Translations under genes and position numbers: made by a program
Assembly (NCBI RefSeq): GCF_022788715.1
Contig: NZ_CP085167.1
Coordinates: 1,857,001-1,921,000, forward strand
Direction: 5' to 3'
Source of the DNA: Sulfitobacter sp. DSM 110093
GTDB taxonomy: Bacteria > Pseudomonadota > Alphaproteobacteria > Rhodobacterales > Rhodobacteraceae
Length of the DNA: 64,000 nt
The notes under the pieces: model-generated
Told to the model about the DNA's origin: nothing
Seen by the model: only the letters and a program-made list of their open reading frames with translations
Database searches by the model: none
Part shown: in pieces, positions 45,971 to 55,523 of the stretch
Layout of the letters: every line of letters begins with the position of its first letter
How positions within the stretch are numbered: position 1 is the first letter of the stretch

Positions 45971-48705
45971 GACCGCGCATCGGCCCCGATCACGGGGCTG
46001 GCGTCTTTTGCTGGCGTTGTCAAAACGCTCTGCGGCAATTGCACCCGAAACGCCGTGCCGGGCACATTCCCCAAAAAGCTGATCTCGCCGCCCAAACGGC
46101 ACATGATCTCTCGGCAGATAGCAAGGCCAAGGCCTGCGCCATCGCCCTCTCCGGTGATGCGCGAAAATTTCTCGAAAATCAGCGCTTCTGAGCCTGCGTC
46201 AATCCCGTGGCCGTTGTCGACGAAATCGATCACCACCCCCTGCGCCATGACCTGTGCCGAGATCACCAGTTGTGGCTGATCGGCAGCGCAGTATTTGCGC
46301 GCATTGGTAACAAGGTTGATAAACACCTGCACCAGCCGGTCGAGGTCGCTGGTCAGGGTGATATCCTCAGCCTGCGGATCGCGCAGCACTTTAAGCGGTC
46401 GCGTGGCCCCGGCCTGCGCCGTGGTCACCGCCAGATCGAGCAGGTCGCGCAGGTTGCCCTCCCGCTGATTCAACGTCACCTGCCCGTTCTCCAGCACAGA
46501 CAGGTCCAGCAGATCATCCAAGAGCCGCGTCAGGCGGATCGTCTCGCTGTGGATGATCGTGGCGTAGCGATTCTTATCCGCGTCCGTGAGGCCCGGCGCG
46601 TCACGCAGAATCTCCGAAAACGACCGGATCGACGTCATCGGCGTGCGCAATTCATGGCTGATCTGGCTTAGGAAACTGTCCTTTTGCAGCGACAATTGCG
46701 TGAGCTTTTCATTCGCCGTCCGCAGCTGCGCCGCGGTTTCGGTCAACTCGCGCGATTTGGTTTCAAGCTGGCTTGAATACTCCAGCATTTGCGCGGATTC
46801 GTCGGCCACAGCGAGCAGGTCCTGCACCGAAACAGACGCCCCGCCCACGATCTGCGCCACCATCGCATGGGCGGTCGCCGCCCCGACGGAGGCCGCCAAC
46901 TCCCGCTCCAACGCCTGCACGAATCGCGGCGTGGGTTCCGGCAACCGCTGCCCCTGTCCCTGCCGCTCGGCCTCTCGCGCAAAGAACGCCTGCGCCTCCC
47001 GCGCGCCCAAGATCCGCTGCGCCATGATCATCAGGTCTTCGCTGCCCGCGACCGATGCCGTCCACCCCCGCGCTGGCCCGGAGTGGTCAAAGACATTGAC
47101 AAATTGCGCGCCCTGGAGCCGCTCCAGCGGCGCAGGGAAGCTGAAAAGAGAGACGACCACGAAGACCAGCGTGTTAAGCGCGAGACTCCAGACCACCGCA
47201 TGGACGGTCGGGTCGATCCCGGCGATGCCAAAGAGCGCCTCGGGACGTAGCCATGCCAGCCCCCACAGCCCGCGCTCCAAGGTCGCGCTCGACAATGCCA
47301 CATCCGCGCCAAAACTGGGCAGCAGCATGGTGAAAACCCAGAGCACGAAACCCGTGCCCAGCCCACAAAGCGCCCCGGCCCGCGTGGCCCCGCGCCAGAG
47401 CACGCCGCCCAGCATCGCTGGCAAAAACTGCGCCACCCCGCCGAAAGAGATCGTGCCAATCGCCGCCAGCGCCCCGCTGCCGCCCGAGGCGCGGTAGTAA
47501 AGATAGCCCAAGCCCACCACGCAAAAGATCGACAGCCGCCGCGCGAGGATCACGATGTTGCGCACATCACCCGATTGCGTCGCCCCATCGCGCCGAAACG
47601 CCAGCCAGATCGGCATGACGATATGGTTGCTGACCATCGTCGACAGCGCCAGCGTGGCGACGATCACCATCGAAGTGGCTGAGGAAAAACCGCCCAAGAA
47701 GGACAGCATCGCCAGCCCATTCTGCCCTTGGCTGAGCGGCAAGCTCAACACAAACAGATCGGGGTTCGCGCCTTCAGGCATCAGGTCCAGCCCCACGACC
47801 GCGATTGGCACGACGAAAAGGCTCATCAGCATCAGATAAAGCGGGAAGGCCCAACTGGCGATCTGCAACTGGCGCTCATCGTCATTCTCGACAACCATTA
47901 CTTGAAACATCCGCGGCAGGCACAAAAGCGCGGCCCCCGACAGCATGGTCAGCGCGGCCCAACGGCTGCCCTGCACCTCCCACTGGCCAATGTCCGACGC
48001 ATCGATCCGCGCCAAAGTCTCACCCAAGCCTCCGGCAAGACCCCAGATCACGTAGATACCGACCGCCACCAGCGCCAGCAGCTTGACAACCGCCTCAACC
48101 GCGATGGCGATGACAACGCCGTGGTGCCGCTCGTTCACGTTCAGGTTCCGCGTGCCGAAAAGCACCGTAAACAGCGTCAGCCCCGCCGCCACCCACAGGG
48201 CGGCCTGCCCGCGGTTGATCACATCGCCCCCCGCCTCGGCCAGCGGCACATCGGGGGCAGCAAAAATCGACAGTGAAAGGATAACCGATTGCAATTGCAG
48301 CGCGATATAGGGCGTCACGCCGATCACGGCCATGACCGTCACCACGATCGCCAGCGTGTTGGATTTGCCGTAGCGCGAAGAAATCAGGTCCGCGATAGAG
48401 GTCACACGATGGCTCCGCCCGATGCGCACCAAACGCCGCAGGCCCCACCACCAACCGATCATCACCAGCGATGGGCCAAGGTAGATGGTCACATATTCCA
48501 ACCCCGACCGTGCGGCGTATCCGACTGCGCCATAGAACGTCCAAGCGGTGCAATAGATCGACAGCGACAGCGTATAGACCAGCGGTGAGCGCAGCAGCCA
48601 GCCGCCCTGCCCGCGCAGGGCCGCGCGTTCGGCGGCAAAGGCCACGATGAACAGCCCCGCGACATACATCAGACAGACCGCGACCAACTGGTTGAGCGAC
48701 ACCAT
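45967..48705 (-). CDS. Sensor histidine kinase with N-terminal sodium:solute symporter domain (CbrA-like)
   Basis: 912 residues from the ATG at 48705. The first 500 or so are a transporter-type membrane domain of the sodium/solute symporter family (YTLSLSIYCTAWTFYGAVGY, later FLGGFSSATSMVIVATLALS). It is followed by a short PAS-like/coiled linker and a full kinase core: H-box FLSQISHELRTPMTSIRSFS with His684, N-box NLVTNARKYC, G1 DFVDNGHGIDAG, and GAGLGLAICREIM. It probably senses transport of, or binds, a small carbon or nitrogen compound. It is coupled by one-base overlap to the small membrane protein gene upstream. Confidence 0.93.
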   Translation of the reverse strand: MVSLNQLVAVCLMYVAGLFIVAFAAERAALRGQGGWLLRSPLVYTLSLSIYCTAWTFYGAVGYAARSGLEYVTIYLGPSLVMIGWWWGLRRLVRIGRSHRVTSIADLISSRYGKSNTLAIVVTVMAVIGVTPYIALQLQSVILSLSIFAAPDVPLAEAGGDVINRGQAALWVAAGLTLFTVLFGTRNLNVNERHHGVVIAIAVEAVVKLLALVAVGIYVIWGLAGGLGETLARIDASDIGQWEVQGSRWAALTMLSGAALLCLPRMFQVMVVENDDERQLQIASWAFPLYLMLMSLFVVPIAVVGLDLMPEGANPDLFVLSLPLSQGQNGLAMLSFLGGFSSATSMVIVATLALSTMVSNHIVMPIWLAFRRDGATQSGDVRNIVILARRLSIFCVVGLGYLYYRASGGSGALAAIGTISFGGVAQFLPAMLGGVLWRGATRAGALCGLGTGFVLWVFTMLLPSFGADVALSSATLERGLWGLAWLRPEALFGIAGIDPTVHAVVWSLALNTLVFVVVSLFSFPAPLERLQGAQFVNVFDHSGPARGWTASVAGSEDLMIMAQRILGAREAQAFFAREAERQGQGQRLPEPTPRFVQALERELAASVGAATAHAMVAQIVGGASVSVQDLLAVADESAQMLEYSSQLETKSRELTETAAQLRTANEKLTQLSLQKDSFLSQISHELRTPMTSIRSFSEILRDAPGLTDADKNRYATIIHSETIRLTRLLDDLLDLSVLENGQVTLNQREGNLRDLLDLAVTTAQAGATRPLKVLRDPQAEDITLTSDLDRLVQVFINLVTNARKYCAADQPQLVISAQVMAQGVVIDFVDNGHGIDAGSEALIFEKFSRITGEGDGAGLGLAICREIMCRLGGEISFLGNVPGTAFRVQLPQSVLTTPAKDASPVIGADARS

Positions 48706-49007
48706 CAGCGCGGCCCGTCTTTGGTATCGGCGCCCCCGTCCGACGCCACATCGCGCGTGCGCCGCCAGAGCGCCCATGTCGCCAAAATCAGCAATGCCCA
48801 AACCCCGAAGAGATAGCGCAGTGCCACGCTCATCGCGATTGTCGGCTCGGTGGATTCGGGGGTGGCGTCAGGCAGGCTCTCTGGCACGGGCCACAGCAAC
48901 GGCACCATCCACAGCATCAGCCCCAGAAACGGCAGCAACCGCACCGCATCCATCATGCGCCGCTGACGGTAGCCGCGTTTTTCCAAAAAGATCGGAGGGC
49001 GTGGCAT
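48705..49007 (-). CDS. Small membrane protein encoded before the SSS kinase
   Basis: 100 residues with two membrane helices (about 22-42 and 58-84) joined by a Pro/Glu-rich periplasmic loop (PVPESLPDATPESTEPT). It ends in a polar tail. The stop overlaps the kinase start by one base, and the receiver gene lies 6 bases upstream. The coupling suggests it is a partner of the kinase, but the family is not recognised. Confidence 0.78.
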   Translation of the reverse strand: MPRPPIFLEKRGYRQRRMMDAVRLLPFLGLMLWMVPLLWPVPESLPDATPESTEPTIAMSVALRYLFGVWALLILATWALWRRTRDVASDGGADTKDGPR

Positions 49008-49013
49008 GGCGGG

Positions 49014-49382
49014 CTAACTTGCGATCAGGTCGCGCACCGCGTCCAGCATCTCTGAGTTCGAAAACGGCTTGGTCATAAAGCGGCTGACCCCGGCTTTCTC
49101 GGCCATGGCGCGGTCCCGGCTTTGGCCGCGCGCGGTCAACATCAGCACGGGCAATCCCCCCATCGCCGGGTCGCCGCGCAGCTCATCGAGTATTTCAAAA
49201 CCGCTTTTGCCCGGCAGCATGACATCAAGCATCACCAAATCGGGCGATGCCTTGCGGATCACCTCTACCGCGCCCGATCCATTGGCCAGCGTCTCCACCC
49301 GCCAGCCCTCTTGGCTCAACAAAAAGCGGATGGCCTCGGCGATATTCACCTCGTCCTCCACCAGAACTACGAGTTTGCTCAT
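49014..49382 (-). CDS. Single-domain response regulator (CheY-like)
   Basis: 122 residues, only a receiver domain. Acidic pocket Glu9/Asp10 in LVVLVEDEVN, phosphoacceptor Asp53 in DLVMLDVMLPGKSG, threonine in LMLTARG, and lysine in FMTKPFSN. It starts at the ATG at 49382. There is no output domain, so it should work by protein contact or in a relay. It is in one unit with the small membrane protein and sensor kinase, its likely phosphodonor. Confidence 0.92.
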   Translation of the reverse strand: MSKLVVLVEDEVNIAEAIRFLLSQEGWRVETLANGSGAVEVIRKASPDLVMLDVMLPGKSGFEILDELRGDPAMGGLPVLMLTARGQSRDRAMAEKAGVSRFMTKPFSNSEMLDAVRDLIAS

Positions 49383-49402
49383 CGGCAAAAAGTCTCCCCC
49401 CT

Positions 49403-49445
49403 CGGTGTGCGACCGCCCCGTCTTGTTGCGGGGTCTCGCGCACCG
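49403..49445 (-). terminator. Terminator-like hairpin between the ScfR-like gene and the receiver gene
   Basis: CGGTGTGCGA pairs with TCGCGCACCG (one G-U) around an inner CCCCG/CGGGG stem. On the minus strand a T-run (TTTTT, 49391-49387) follows 11 bases after the stem. It separates the upstream regulator gene from the two-component genes. Confidence 0.6.
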
Positions 49446-49497
49446 GGGCGAGCATGCATCGGTTTGGCAGCCCTGTCAAAAACTGCCTGAGCGTCTG

Positions 49498-50805
49498 TCA
49501 GATTCCGTCGCGCAGGATCGAAGGTTCGCGCCGCGCGCGGCATCCCTCCACCGGGCAGATGCGGCAGGTTGCGCCCACGGGCTGCGCAGCCGCCGCCCCC
49601 GACGGCACCGGTAAAAGCAACATGACCGATTGGCTTAAGGGCGGCGTGTTATAGGCGGCGGCGGCTTGAACCTCGCAGGTCGCGATCGCTTCGAACTGCG
49701 CCTGACCCCGGCCCATCTGCATGACGCGGGATTTCATCACCAGCCCCGGCTGGCCCTGCACCGCAAAAAGCGGCCAAAGCGGGCAACAGGCCCCAAAGCG
49801 TGGCACGGTGAACCCTTCGATCGATTTGGCAAAGGTCACGCTGCCCGAGCGGTCACAGACCACCAGCCCCGCGCCCAAATCGGGCAAAGACGCCAAGCGC
49901 CGCAGCACCCGGCCCATCGGCTGGTCCAAACTGCGGGCCAATTCGGCGGGGTCATGGCCCGTCTCCTCAACGGTCCGCTCCAAACGCGCCAAGGGCAACG
50001 CCGCCGCGTCCCGGGCGATCTGTTGCAACACCCCCGTCGCGATATGCTGCGCGGCCTTGGTCTTGAGCGCATCAGCCTGCGTCACAAGCGCCGCGATTGC
50101 CTCTTGCGGAGCGCGGGCCCGCTCCAACGGGTCAAAGCGGTAGTCATGTGCGGCGAGGAAAGCCTCAACCTCCGCCTGCGGGGAATGGGCCACCTCACGG
50201 GTCTCGGCGGCATTGTCGAAATAGGAGACCAGCGCCTGCGCACTGTCTGACAGACGGCGGCTGTCTTGGTGGATGTTCGTGTGAAACCTGTCGCGCCATT
50301 CGGGCTGCAGACTGTCTGTCTCTGCCAAAATTGAGGCGGTCGAGCGGATGGCGGCGGCGGTACTCAGCAATTCGTGCATGGAGGTGGCAAGCTGCGGATC
50401 ATGGGCCAAACGGTCCGACAGCGCCTCAACCGTCTGCTCTAGGGCCGCGATGCGACGCTGGCTGCTGGCAAGCACCTTGGCCCAGCCCGGAAAACGCCCG
50501 GCAAATTCATCGGCACGGTCGCTTTCCGGCCCCGCAAGTCCCGCATCCTCTGCCGCTTCGCGCAAGGAGGCGATAAGAGCGGCCTCGGCCCCTTCGGTTA
50601 ACGCTTGAGGTTCGACCGCAAGTGCCTGCGCAATGTTCAATAAAAGCTTACCGCCGATTCTGCGGCGGTTGTGTTCGATCAGGTTGAGATAGCTGGCCGA
50701 GATGCCGATCTCCTGCGCCAGTTCGGCCTGTTTCAGCCCCGCCATCACGCGCCGTTCACGGATGCGGCTGCCGGTCAGCGCCTCACGCACAACGCCATCC
50801 CGCAC
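49498..50805 (-). CDS. XRE-family regulator of short-chain fatty acyl metabolism type (ScfR/RamB-like)
   Basis: 435 residues from a GTG at 50805. The helix-turn-helix (about 10-65) reads LTGSRIRERRVMAGLKQAEL, then GISASYLNLIEHNRRRIGGK. A long alpha-helical middle is followed by the C-terminal DUF2083-type part with FGACCPLWPLFAVQGQPG and the cysteine cluster CRICPVEGCRARREP. Relatives control acetate and propionate use (RamB, PrpC regulators). It is divergent from the ABC transporter operon, which has a pair of 10-base direct repeats in the gap. Confidence 0.9.
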   Translation of the reverse strand: MRDGVVREALTGSRIRERRVMAGLKQAELAQEIGISASYLNLIEHNRRRIGGKLLLNIAQALAVEPQALTEGAEAALIASLREAAEDAGLAGPESDRADEFAGRFPGWAKVLASSQRRIAALEQTVEALSDRLAHDPQLATSMHELLSTAAAIRSTASILAETDSLQPEWRDRFHTNIHQDSRRLSDSAQALVSYFDNAAETREVAHSPQAEVEAFLAAHDYRFDPLERARAPQEAIAALVTQADALKTKAAQHIATGVLQQIARDAAALPLARLERTVEETGHDPAELARSLDQPMGRVLRRLASLPDLGAGLVVCDRSGSVTFAKSIEGFTVPRFGACCPLWPLFAVQGQPGLVMKSRVMQMGRGQAQFEAIATCEVQAAAAYNTPPLSQSVMLLLPVPSGAAAAQPVGATCRICPVEGCRARREPSILRDGI

Positions 50806-50853
50806 GGTTTTTCGCCCGTGGTTTCAAAGTCTTTCTGCGACGCAACATCATGT

Positions 50854-50895
50854 TATTTACAAACCTTACGATGGACTTGCGAATATATTTACAAA
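50854..50895. promoter_or_regulatory. Direct repeats TATTTACAAA x2 in the divergent intergenic region
   Basis: TATTTACAAA occurs at 50854-50863 and again at 50886-50895, start to start 32 bases, close to three helical turns. The repeats lie in the 222-base gap between the ScfR-like regulator gene and the ABC operon, nearer the regulator. They recall the TTTGCAAA-type site of RamB. They are good candidates for an operator. Confidence 0.5.
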
Positions 50896-51027
50896 AATAT
50901 CGTTTCTATCAAGCATGTTATTGATCGGTTTTCACTTTCCGCGCCATAGTTTCTTTGCACTATTGCGTGTTGTGGCATCGGGGGGAGGTTCCGCTGCCAC
51001 GACTTATAAAAATATTGGGAGGACTTC

Positions 51028-52374
51028 ATGTCGTTTACGAAACTGACACGCCGCGGGCTGATCCAGACCGGCGCGGTTGCCGGTGCAGGATTGGCGCTGC
51101 CGACCTATCTACGGGCCGATGGGCACGCGGGCTTTACCAATGCCCCTACGGGCAGCACCGTCACGCTAGGCTTCAACGTGCCCCAGACCGGCCCCTATGC
51201 AGAAGAGGGTCTGGATGAACTGCGCGCGCAGGAACTTGCGGTCGAACACCTTAACGGTGAAGGCGACGGCGGCATGATGAACACCTTCAGCTCCAAGGCG
51301 CTGAAAGGGAACGGCATTTTGGGCAAAAAGGTCGAATATGTCACCGGCGACACCCAGACAAAATCCGACGCCGCCCGCGCATCTGCCAAGGCGATGATCG
51401 AAAAAGACGGTGCTGTCATGATCAACGGCGGCTCGTCATCGGGCGTTGCCGTGGCGGTTCAGGGCCTGTGTCAGGAAGCGGGCGTGATCTTCATGGCCGG
51501 GCTGACACACTCCAACGACACCACGGGCAAAGACAAAAAGGCCAATGGTTTCCGCCACTTCTTTAACGGTTACATGTCCGCCGCCGCGCTCGCGCCGGTG
51601 CTGAAAAACGCTTACGGCGAAGACCGCCGCGCGTACCACCTGACGGCAGATTACACATGGGGTTGGACCCAGCAGGAATCCATCGCCGCCGCGACCGAAG
51701 CGATGGGCTGGGAGACTGTGAACAACGTGCTGACACCGCTGGCGAGCACGGATTTCAGCTCCTACATCGCGCCGGTGCTGAACTCCGGTGCCGATGTGCT
51801 GGTGCTGAACCACTACGGCGGAAACATGGTGAACTCGCTCACCAACGCGGTGCAGTTCGGCCTGCTGGACAAAGAAGTGAACGGCAAGAAATTCGAGATC
51901 GTCGTGCCGCTTTATTCCGAGCTTATGGCCGCAGGTGCCGGTGCCAACGTGCAAGGCGTTATTGGCTCGATGAACTGGAACTGGCAGCTGCAGGATGAGG
52001 GCTCCAAAGCCTTCGTGAAATCCTTTGGTGAGAAATATGGCCGTCCGCCCTCCAACTCCGCGCACACCTGCTACGTGCAGACGCTGCTCTATGCGGATGC
52101 AGTGGAACGTGCGGGCACCTTCAACCCCTGCGGTGTCGTTGAAGCGCTCGAAGATTTCGAGTTCGACGGTCTGGGCAACGGTCCGGTGCTGTATCGTGGC
52201 GATGACCACCAGTGTTTCAAAGACGTGCTGGTCATGAAGGGCAAAGAAAACCCGACCAATGAATATGACACGCTTGAGATCGTCGAGGTCACCCCGCGTG
52301 CGCAGGTCGAATATGCCCCGGACCACCCCATGTTCGCCGGTGGCGAATTGGGCAAGTGCAACCCGGGCGCCTAA
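51028..52374 (+). CDS. ABC transporter substrate-binding protein (branched-chain amino acid/amide type)
   Basis: 448 residues with a twin-arginine-like signal (LTRRGLIQTGAVAGAGLAL, RR at 8-9), cleaved perhaps after residue 31. The mature part is a type I periplasmic-binding fold of the Leu/Ile/Val family: GFNVPQTGPYAEEGLDELRA, KSDAARASAKAMIEKDGAVM, and INGGSSSGVAVAVQGLCQEA. GGAGGA precedes the ATG. It is the first gene of the five-gene importer; the true substrate is not evident (amide, urea-like or other carboxylate compounds are possible). Confidence 0.93.
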   Translation: MSFTKLTRRGLIQTGAVAGAGLALPTYLRADGHAGFTNAPTGSTVTLGFNVPQTGPYAEEGLDELRAQELAVEHLNGEGDGGMMNTFSSKALKGNGILGKKVEYVTGDTQTKSDAARASAKAMIEKDGAVMINGGSSSGVAVAVQGLCQEAGVIFMAGLTHSNDTTGKDKKANGFRHFFNGYMSAAALAPVLKNAYGEDRRAYHLTADYTWGWTQQESIAAATEAMGWETVNNVLTPLASTDFSSYIAPVLNSGADVLVLNHYGGNMVNSLTNAVQFGLLDKEVNGKKFEIVVPLYSELMAAGAGANVQGVIGSMNWNWQLQDEGSKAFVKSFGEKYGRPPSNSAHTCYVQTLLYADAVERAGTFNPCGVVEALEDFEFDGLGNGPVLYRGDDHQCFKDVLVMKGKENPTNEYDTLEIVEVTPRAQVEYAPDHPMFAGGELGKCNPGA

Positions 52375-52388
52375 TCCACTGAACCTTT

Positions 52389-52452
52389 GGGGGCGCATCG
52401 GCCTTGCGCCGCGCGCCCCCTTTTCTCACCACATGAGGTCCGCCCTCATGTG
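52389..52452 (+). terminator. Tandem hairpins between the binding-protein and permease genes
   Basis: First, GGGGGCGC (52389-52396) pairs with GCGCCCCC (52413-52420), then TTTT. Second, CACATGAGG (52430-52438) pairs with CCTCATGTG (52444-52452) around a 5-base loop. The first is terminator-like and should limit read-through, so that binding protein is made in excess over the membrane subunits. Confidence 0.7.
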
Positions 52453-52477
52453 AACGCATCCCTTACAGGTGGGGTCC

Positions 52478-53506
52478 ATGGACGCTGTTCTTCTGCAAAT
52501 ACTTAACGGGCTCGACAAGGGCTCGGCCTATGCGCTGATTGCGCTTGGGCTCACATTGATTTTTGGCACGCTGGGCGTGGTCAACTTCGCCCATGGGGCG
52601 CTTTTCATGATCGGGGCATTCTGTTCCGTCACGCTGCAACGGTTGCTGACGCTGAGTGTTGAGACCATCGACGAGACCCAGAAAGATTTTCTGGGCAATC
52701 CGCTGAAGGTCAAAACCCCCTATGTTGAAAATTGGTTCGGTCCCGAGATGGGACAGGCAATAATCGACTGGTCAGTGCCGCTGGCGATCCTTTTTGCGAT
52801 ACCGGTGATGCTGCTGATCGGCTTTGTCATGGAACGCGGGCTGATCAAACATTTTTATAAACGCCCCCATGCGGATCAGATCCTTGTGACCTTCGGCCTC
52901 GCTATCGTGCTGCAGGAAGTGGTCAAGTATTTCTACGGTGCCAACCCGATCCCCACGCCCGCGCCTGAAGTCTTCAAAGGCAGCTTCGACTTCGCGCCCT
53001 TGCTGGGCTTGGACACCTCGCTGGCCTACCCCTACTGGCGTCTGGTTTATTTCGGCTTCTCCACAGTCATCATCGCTGCCGTCTTTGCCTTTTTGCAATT
53101 CACCACCTTCGGGATGGTTGTCCGCGCCGGTATGGCCGACCGCGAAACCGTGGGGCTTCTGGGCATCGACATCGACCGCCGCTTTACCATCATGTTCGGC
53201 ATCGCCGCCGCCGTGGCGGGGCTTGCGGGCGTGATGTATGCGCCGATCAACTCACCCAATTACCACATGGGCATGGACTTTCTGGTGCTGAGCTTTGTCG
53301 TCGTGGTGGTCGGCGGCATGGGCTCCCTGCCCGGCGCGGTGCTGGCGGGCTTCCTGCTTGGGATCCTCGAAAGCCTCGCCTCCATGAATGAAATCAAAAG
53401 CATCATCTACGGTATCGACCAGATCATCATCTACGTCGTTGCCATCGTGATCCTGCTGGTCCGCCCGCGCGGTCTGATGGGTCGCCGCGGCGTGATGGAG
53501 GAATAA
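52478..53506 (+). CDS. ABC transporter permease, LivH type
   Basis: 342 residues from the ATG at 52478, with AGGTGG upstream. About eight membrane helices; family marks are NGLDKGSAYALIALGLTLIF near the start and LGIDIDRRFTIMFGIAAAVA, GMGSLPGAVLAGFLLGILES toward the end. It forms the channel with the next gene product. The tail of the protein is soluble and basic (RPRGLMGRRGVMEE). Confidence 0.95.
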   Translation: MDAVLLQILNGLDKGSAYALIALGLTLIFGTLGVVNFAHGALFMIGAFCSVTLQRLLTLSVETIDETQKDFLGNPLKVKTPYVENWFGPEMGQAIIDWSVPLAILFAIPVMLLIGFVMERGLIKHFYKRPHADQILVTFGLAIVLQEVVKYFYGANPIPTPAPEVFKGSFDFAPLLGLDTSLAYPYWRLVYFGFSTVIIAAVFAFLQFTTFGMVVRAGMADRETVGLLGIDIDRRFTIMFGIAAAVAGLAGVMYAPINSPNYHMGMDFLVLSFVVVVVGGMGSLPGAVLAGFLLGILESLASMNEIKSIIYGIDQIIIYVVAIVILLVRPRGLMGRRGVMEE

Positions 53507-53509
53507 GAC

Positions 53510-54715
53510 ATGTTCGGACTGGAAAAACGCGATACGCTTCTCTTGGGGGTCGTGGTCGTTCTCACGCTCTTCGCCCCCTTCATCCTCAACCCCTTTCCGG
53601 CGGATTCGGGCCTTGCGCAATTCAACGCGGGCTACCCCGATCTGATGCAACGCTTTGTGATCTTTGGCATCTTTGCCATCGGGTTTAACATCCTTTTTGG
53701 GCTGACCGGCTATCTCTCCTTTGGTCACGCGGCCTTTCTGGGGGTCGGTTCTTACTCTGCCGTTTGGATGTTCAAACTGCTCAGCTACAACGTCGTGCCA
53801 GCATTGGTACTGGCCGTCATCATGGCGGGGCTGTTCTCGGCGCTCATCGGCTTTATCAGCCTGCGGCGGTCGGGCATCTACTTCTCGATCCTCACGCTGG
53901 CCTTTGCGCAGATGTCGTTCAACCTCGCCTATTCGGTGCTGACACCGATCACCAATGGTGAGACGGGTTTGCAGATCTACAACTCTGATCCACAGTATCT
54001 GCAATCCGCTGATGCGCCGTCGTTCCCGAACCTTTTTGGTGCAGCGATGAACAATTCCACGACGCTGTTCTTTGGCGAATGGACCTTCACCTTTTCGGTT
54101 GGCTACTATTTCTGCGCGGTTTTCCTGATCCTCGCCTTTTATCTGGCGATCCGCATCTTCCGCTCGCCCTTTGGCATGATGCTGCGGGCGGTGAAATCGA
54201 ACCAGCAGCGGATGCACTATACCGGCCTTAATACCCGGCCCTACACGCTGGCGGCCTTTGTCATCTCGGGGATGTATGCCGGGCTGGCCGGTGGTCTGCT
54301 GGCTGCGATGGACCCGCTGGCCGGGGCCGAGCGGATGCAATGGACGGCGTCCGGCGAGGTCGTGCTGATGACGATCCTTGGCGGCGCAGGCACCCTGATC
54401 GGGCCGGTGCTGGGCGCGGGCTTCATCAAGTACTTTGAAAATATCTTTGCCAAAATCAACGACAACGTGCTGCACGGCTGGTTTGCCTTCATGCCCGACG
54501 GGTTAGAGGACGCAATCGTGGCCATCGTTCACCCCTTTGTCGGCAAGGGCTGGCACCTGACGCTTGGTCTGCTGTTCATGCTGGTTGTGATTTTCCTGCC
54601 CGGTGGGCTGGTCGAAGGCGGGCAACGTTTGGGCCGTGTCTTCCGCCGCAAGGACCGCAAGGCAGGCTCCGTCGAAGCGGAAGCCGCACAACAACGCAAC
54701 GAAGCCGCAGAATAG
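53510..54715 (+). CDS. ABC transporter permease, LivM type
   Basis: 401 residues, starting 3 bases after the previous stop. Multiple membrane helices with the family marks [40 protein letters not shown], and [20 protein letters not shown]. The large periplasmic or cytoplasmic loop at about 160-185 ([20 protein letters not shown]) is longer than in E. coli LivM. It pairs with LivH in the inner membrane. Confidence 0.95.
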   Translation: MFGLEKRDTLLLGVVVVLTLFAPFILNPFPADSGLAQFNAGYPDLMQRFVIFGIFAIGFNILFGLTGYLSFGHAAFLGVGSYSAVWMFKLLSYNVVPALVLAVIMAGLFSALIGFISLRRSGIYFSILTLAFAQMSFNLAYSVLTPITNGETGLQIYNSDPQYLQSADAPSFPNLFGAAMNNSTTLFFGEWTFTFSVGYYFCAVFLILAFYLAIRIFRSPFGMMLRAVKSNQQRMHYTGLNTRPYTLAAFVISGMYAGLAGGLLAAMDPLAGAERMQWTASGEVVLMTILGGAGTLIGPVLGAGFIKYFENIFAKINDNVLHGWFAFMPDGLEDAIVAIVHPFVGKGWHLTLGLLFMLVVIFLPGGLVEGGQRLGRVFRRKDRKAGSVEAEAAQQRNEAAE

Positions 54716-54725
54716 GAGAGATATG

Positions 54726-55490
54726 ATGGCTATTCTCGAAGTCAAAAATGTCGGCAAACGCTTTGGCGGGTTGCGGGCGCTGAGCGATGTGAACCTAAGC
54801 GTGGCAGAGAACTCTGTCCATGCGATCATCGGCCCCAATGGGGCCGGGAAATCCACCCTGTTGAACTGTCTGGTGGGCAAGCTCATCCCCGATACCGGAT
54901 CGGTTATGTTTGACGGGCAGTCAGTGTTGGGGCGCAAACCCTATGAGATTAACCAGATGGGCATCAGCCGTGTTTTCCAGACGCCCGAAATCTTTGGTGA
55001 TCTCACGGTGATGGAGAACATGCTGATCCCCTGCCTTGCTAAACGCGACGGATCATTTCAGCTGAACGGTTGGTCGCGGGTCATTGGGCAGCGCGACATG
55101 ATCGACAAAGCCGAAGAAATGCTGCGCGATATGAATATGATCGACAAACGCCACATGCACGCGGCCTCTATGTCACGCGGGGATAAACGGCGGTTGGAGA
55201 TCGCAATGTGCCTTGCCCAAGACCCGCGCCTGCTGCTGCTGGATGAACCCACTGCCGGGATGGCGCGGGCCGATACCAACAATACGATCGACCTGCTGAA
55301 ACAGATCAAGGACGAGCGCGACATCACCATCGCTATCATCGAGCATGATATGCATGTGGTCTTCTCGCTCGCCGAACGCATCACCGTACTGGCCCAAGGC
55401 ACCCCGCTGGTCGAAGACACGCCAGACCGGATCAAGGGCCACCCCAAGGTGCGCGAAGCCTATTTGGGTGAGAGCCAAGATGCCGCCTGA
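54726..55490 (+). CDS. ABC transporter ATP-binding protein, LivG type
   Basis: 254 residues; two adjacent ATGs (54723 and 54726) are possible, and the second has better spacing to GGAG. Walker A GPNGAGKS (36-43), Walker B LLLLDEPTAGM, switch histidine in IAIIEHDMHV. The signature is MSRGDKRRLEIAM instead of the LSGGQ form, as in many LivG proteins. Energises import with the LivF-type partner. Confidence 0.95.
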   Translation: MAILEVKNVGKRFGGLRALSDVNLSVAENSVHAIIGPNGAGKSTLLNCLVGKLIPDTGSVMFDGQSVLGRKPYEINQMGISRVFQTPEIFGDLTVMENMLIPCLAKRDGSFQLNGWSRVIGQRDMIDKAEEMLRDMNMIDKRHMHAASMSRGDKRRLEIAMCLAQDPRLLLLDEPTAGMARADTNNTIDLLKQIKDERDITIAIIEHDMHVVFSLAERITVLAQGTPLVEDTPDRIKGHPKVREAYLGESQDAA

Positions 55491-55523
55491 TCTATCCTGT
55501 TGCCGAACCCCAAGGACACCCCG

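Noticed and set aside
53252..54475. Minus-strand open frame of 407 codons
   Set aside because: It is antisense to the LivM-type permease gene; highly charged, low-complexity product.
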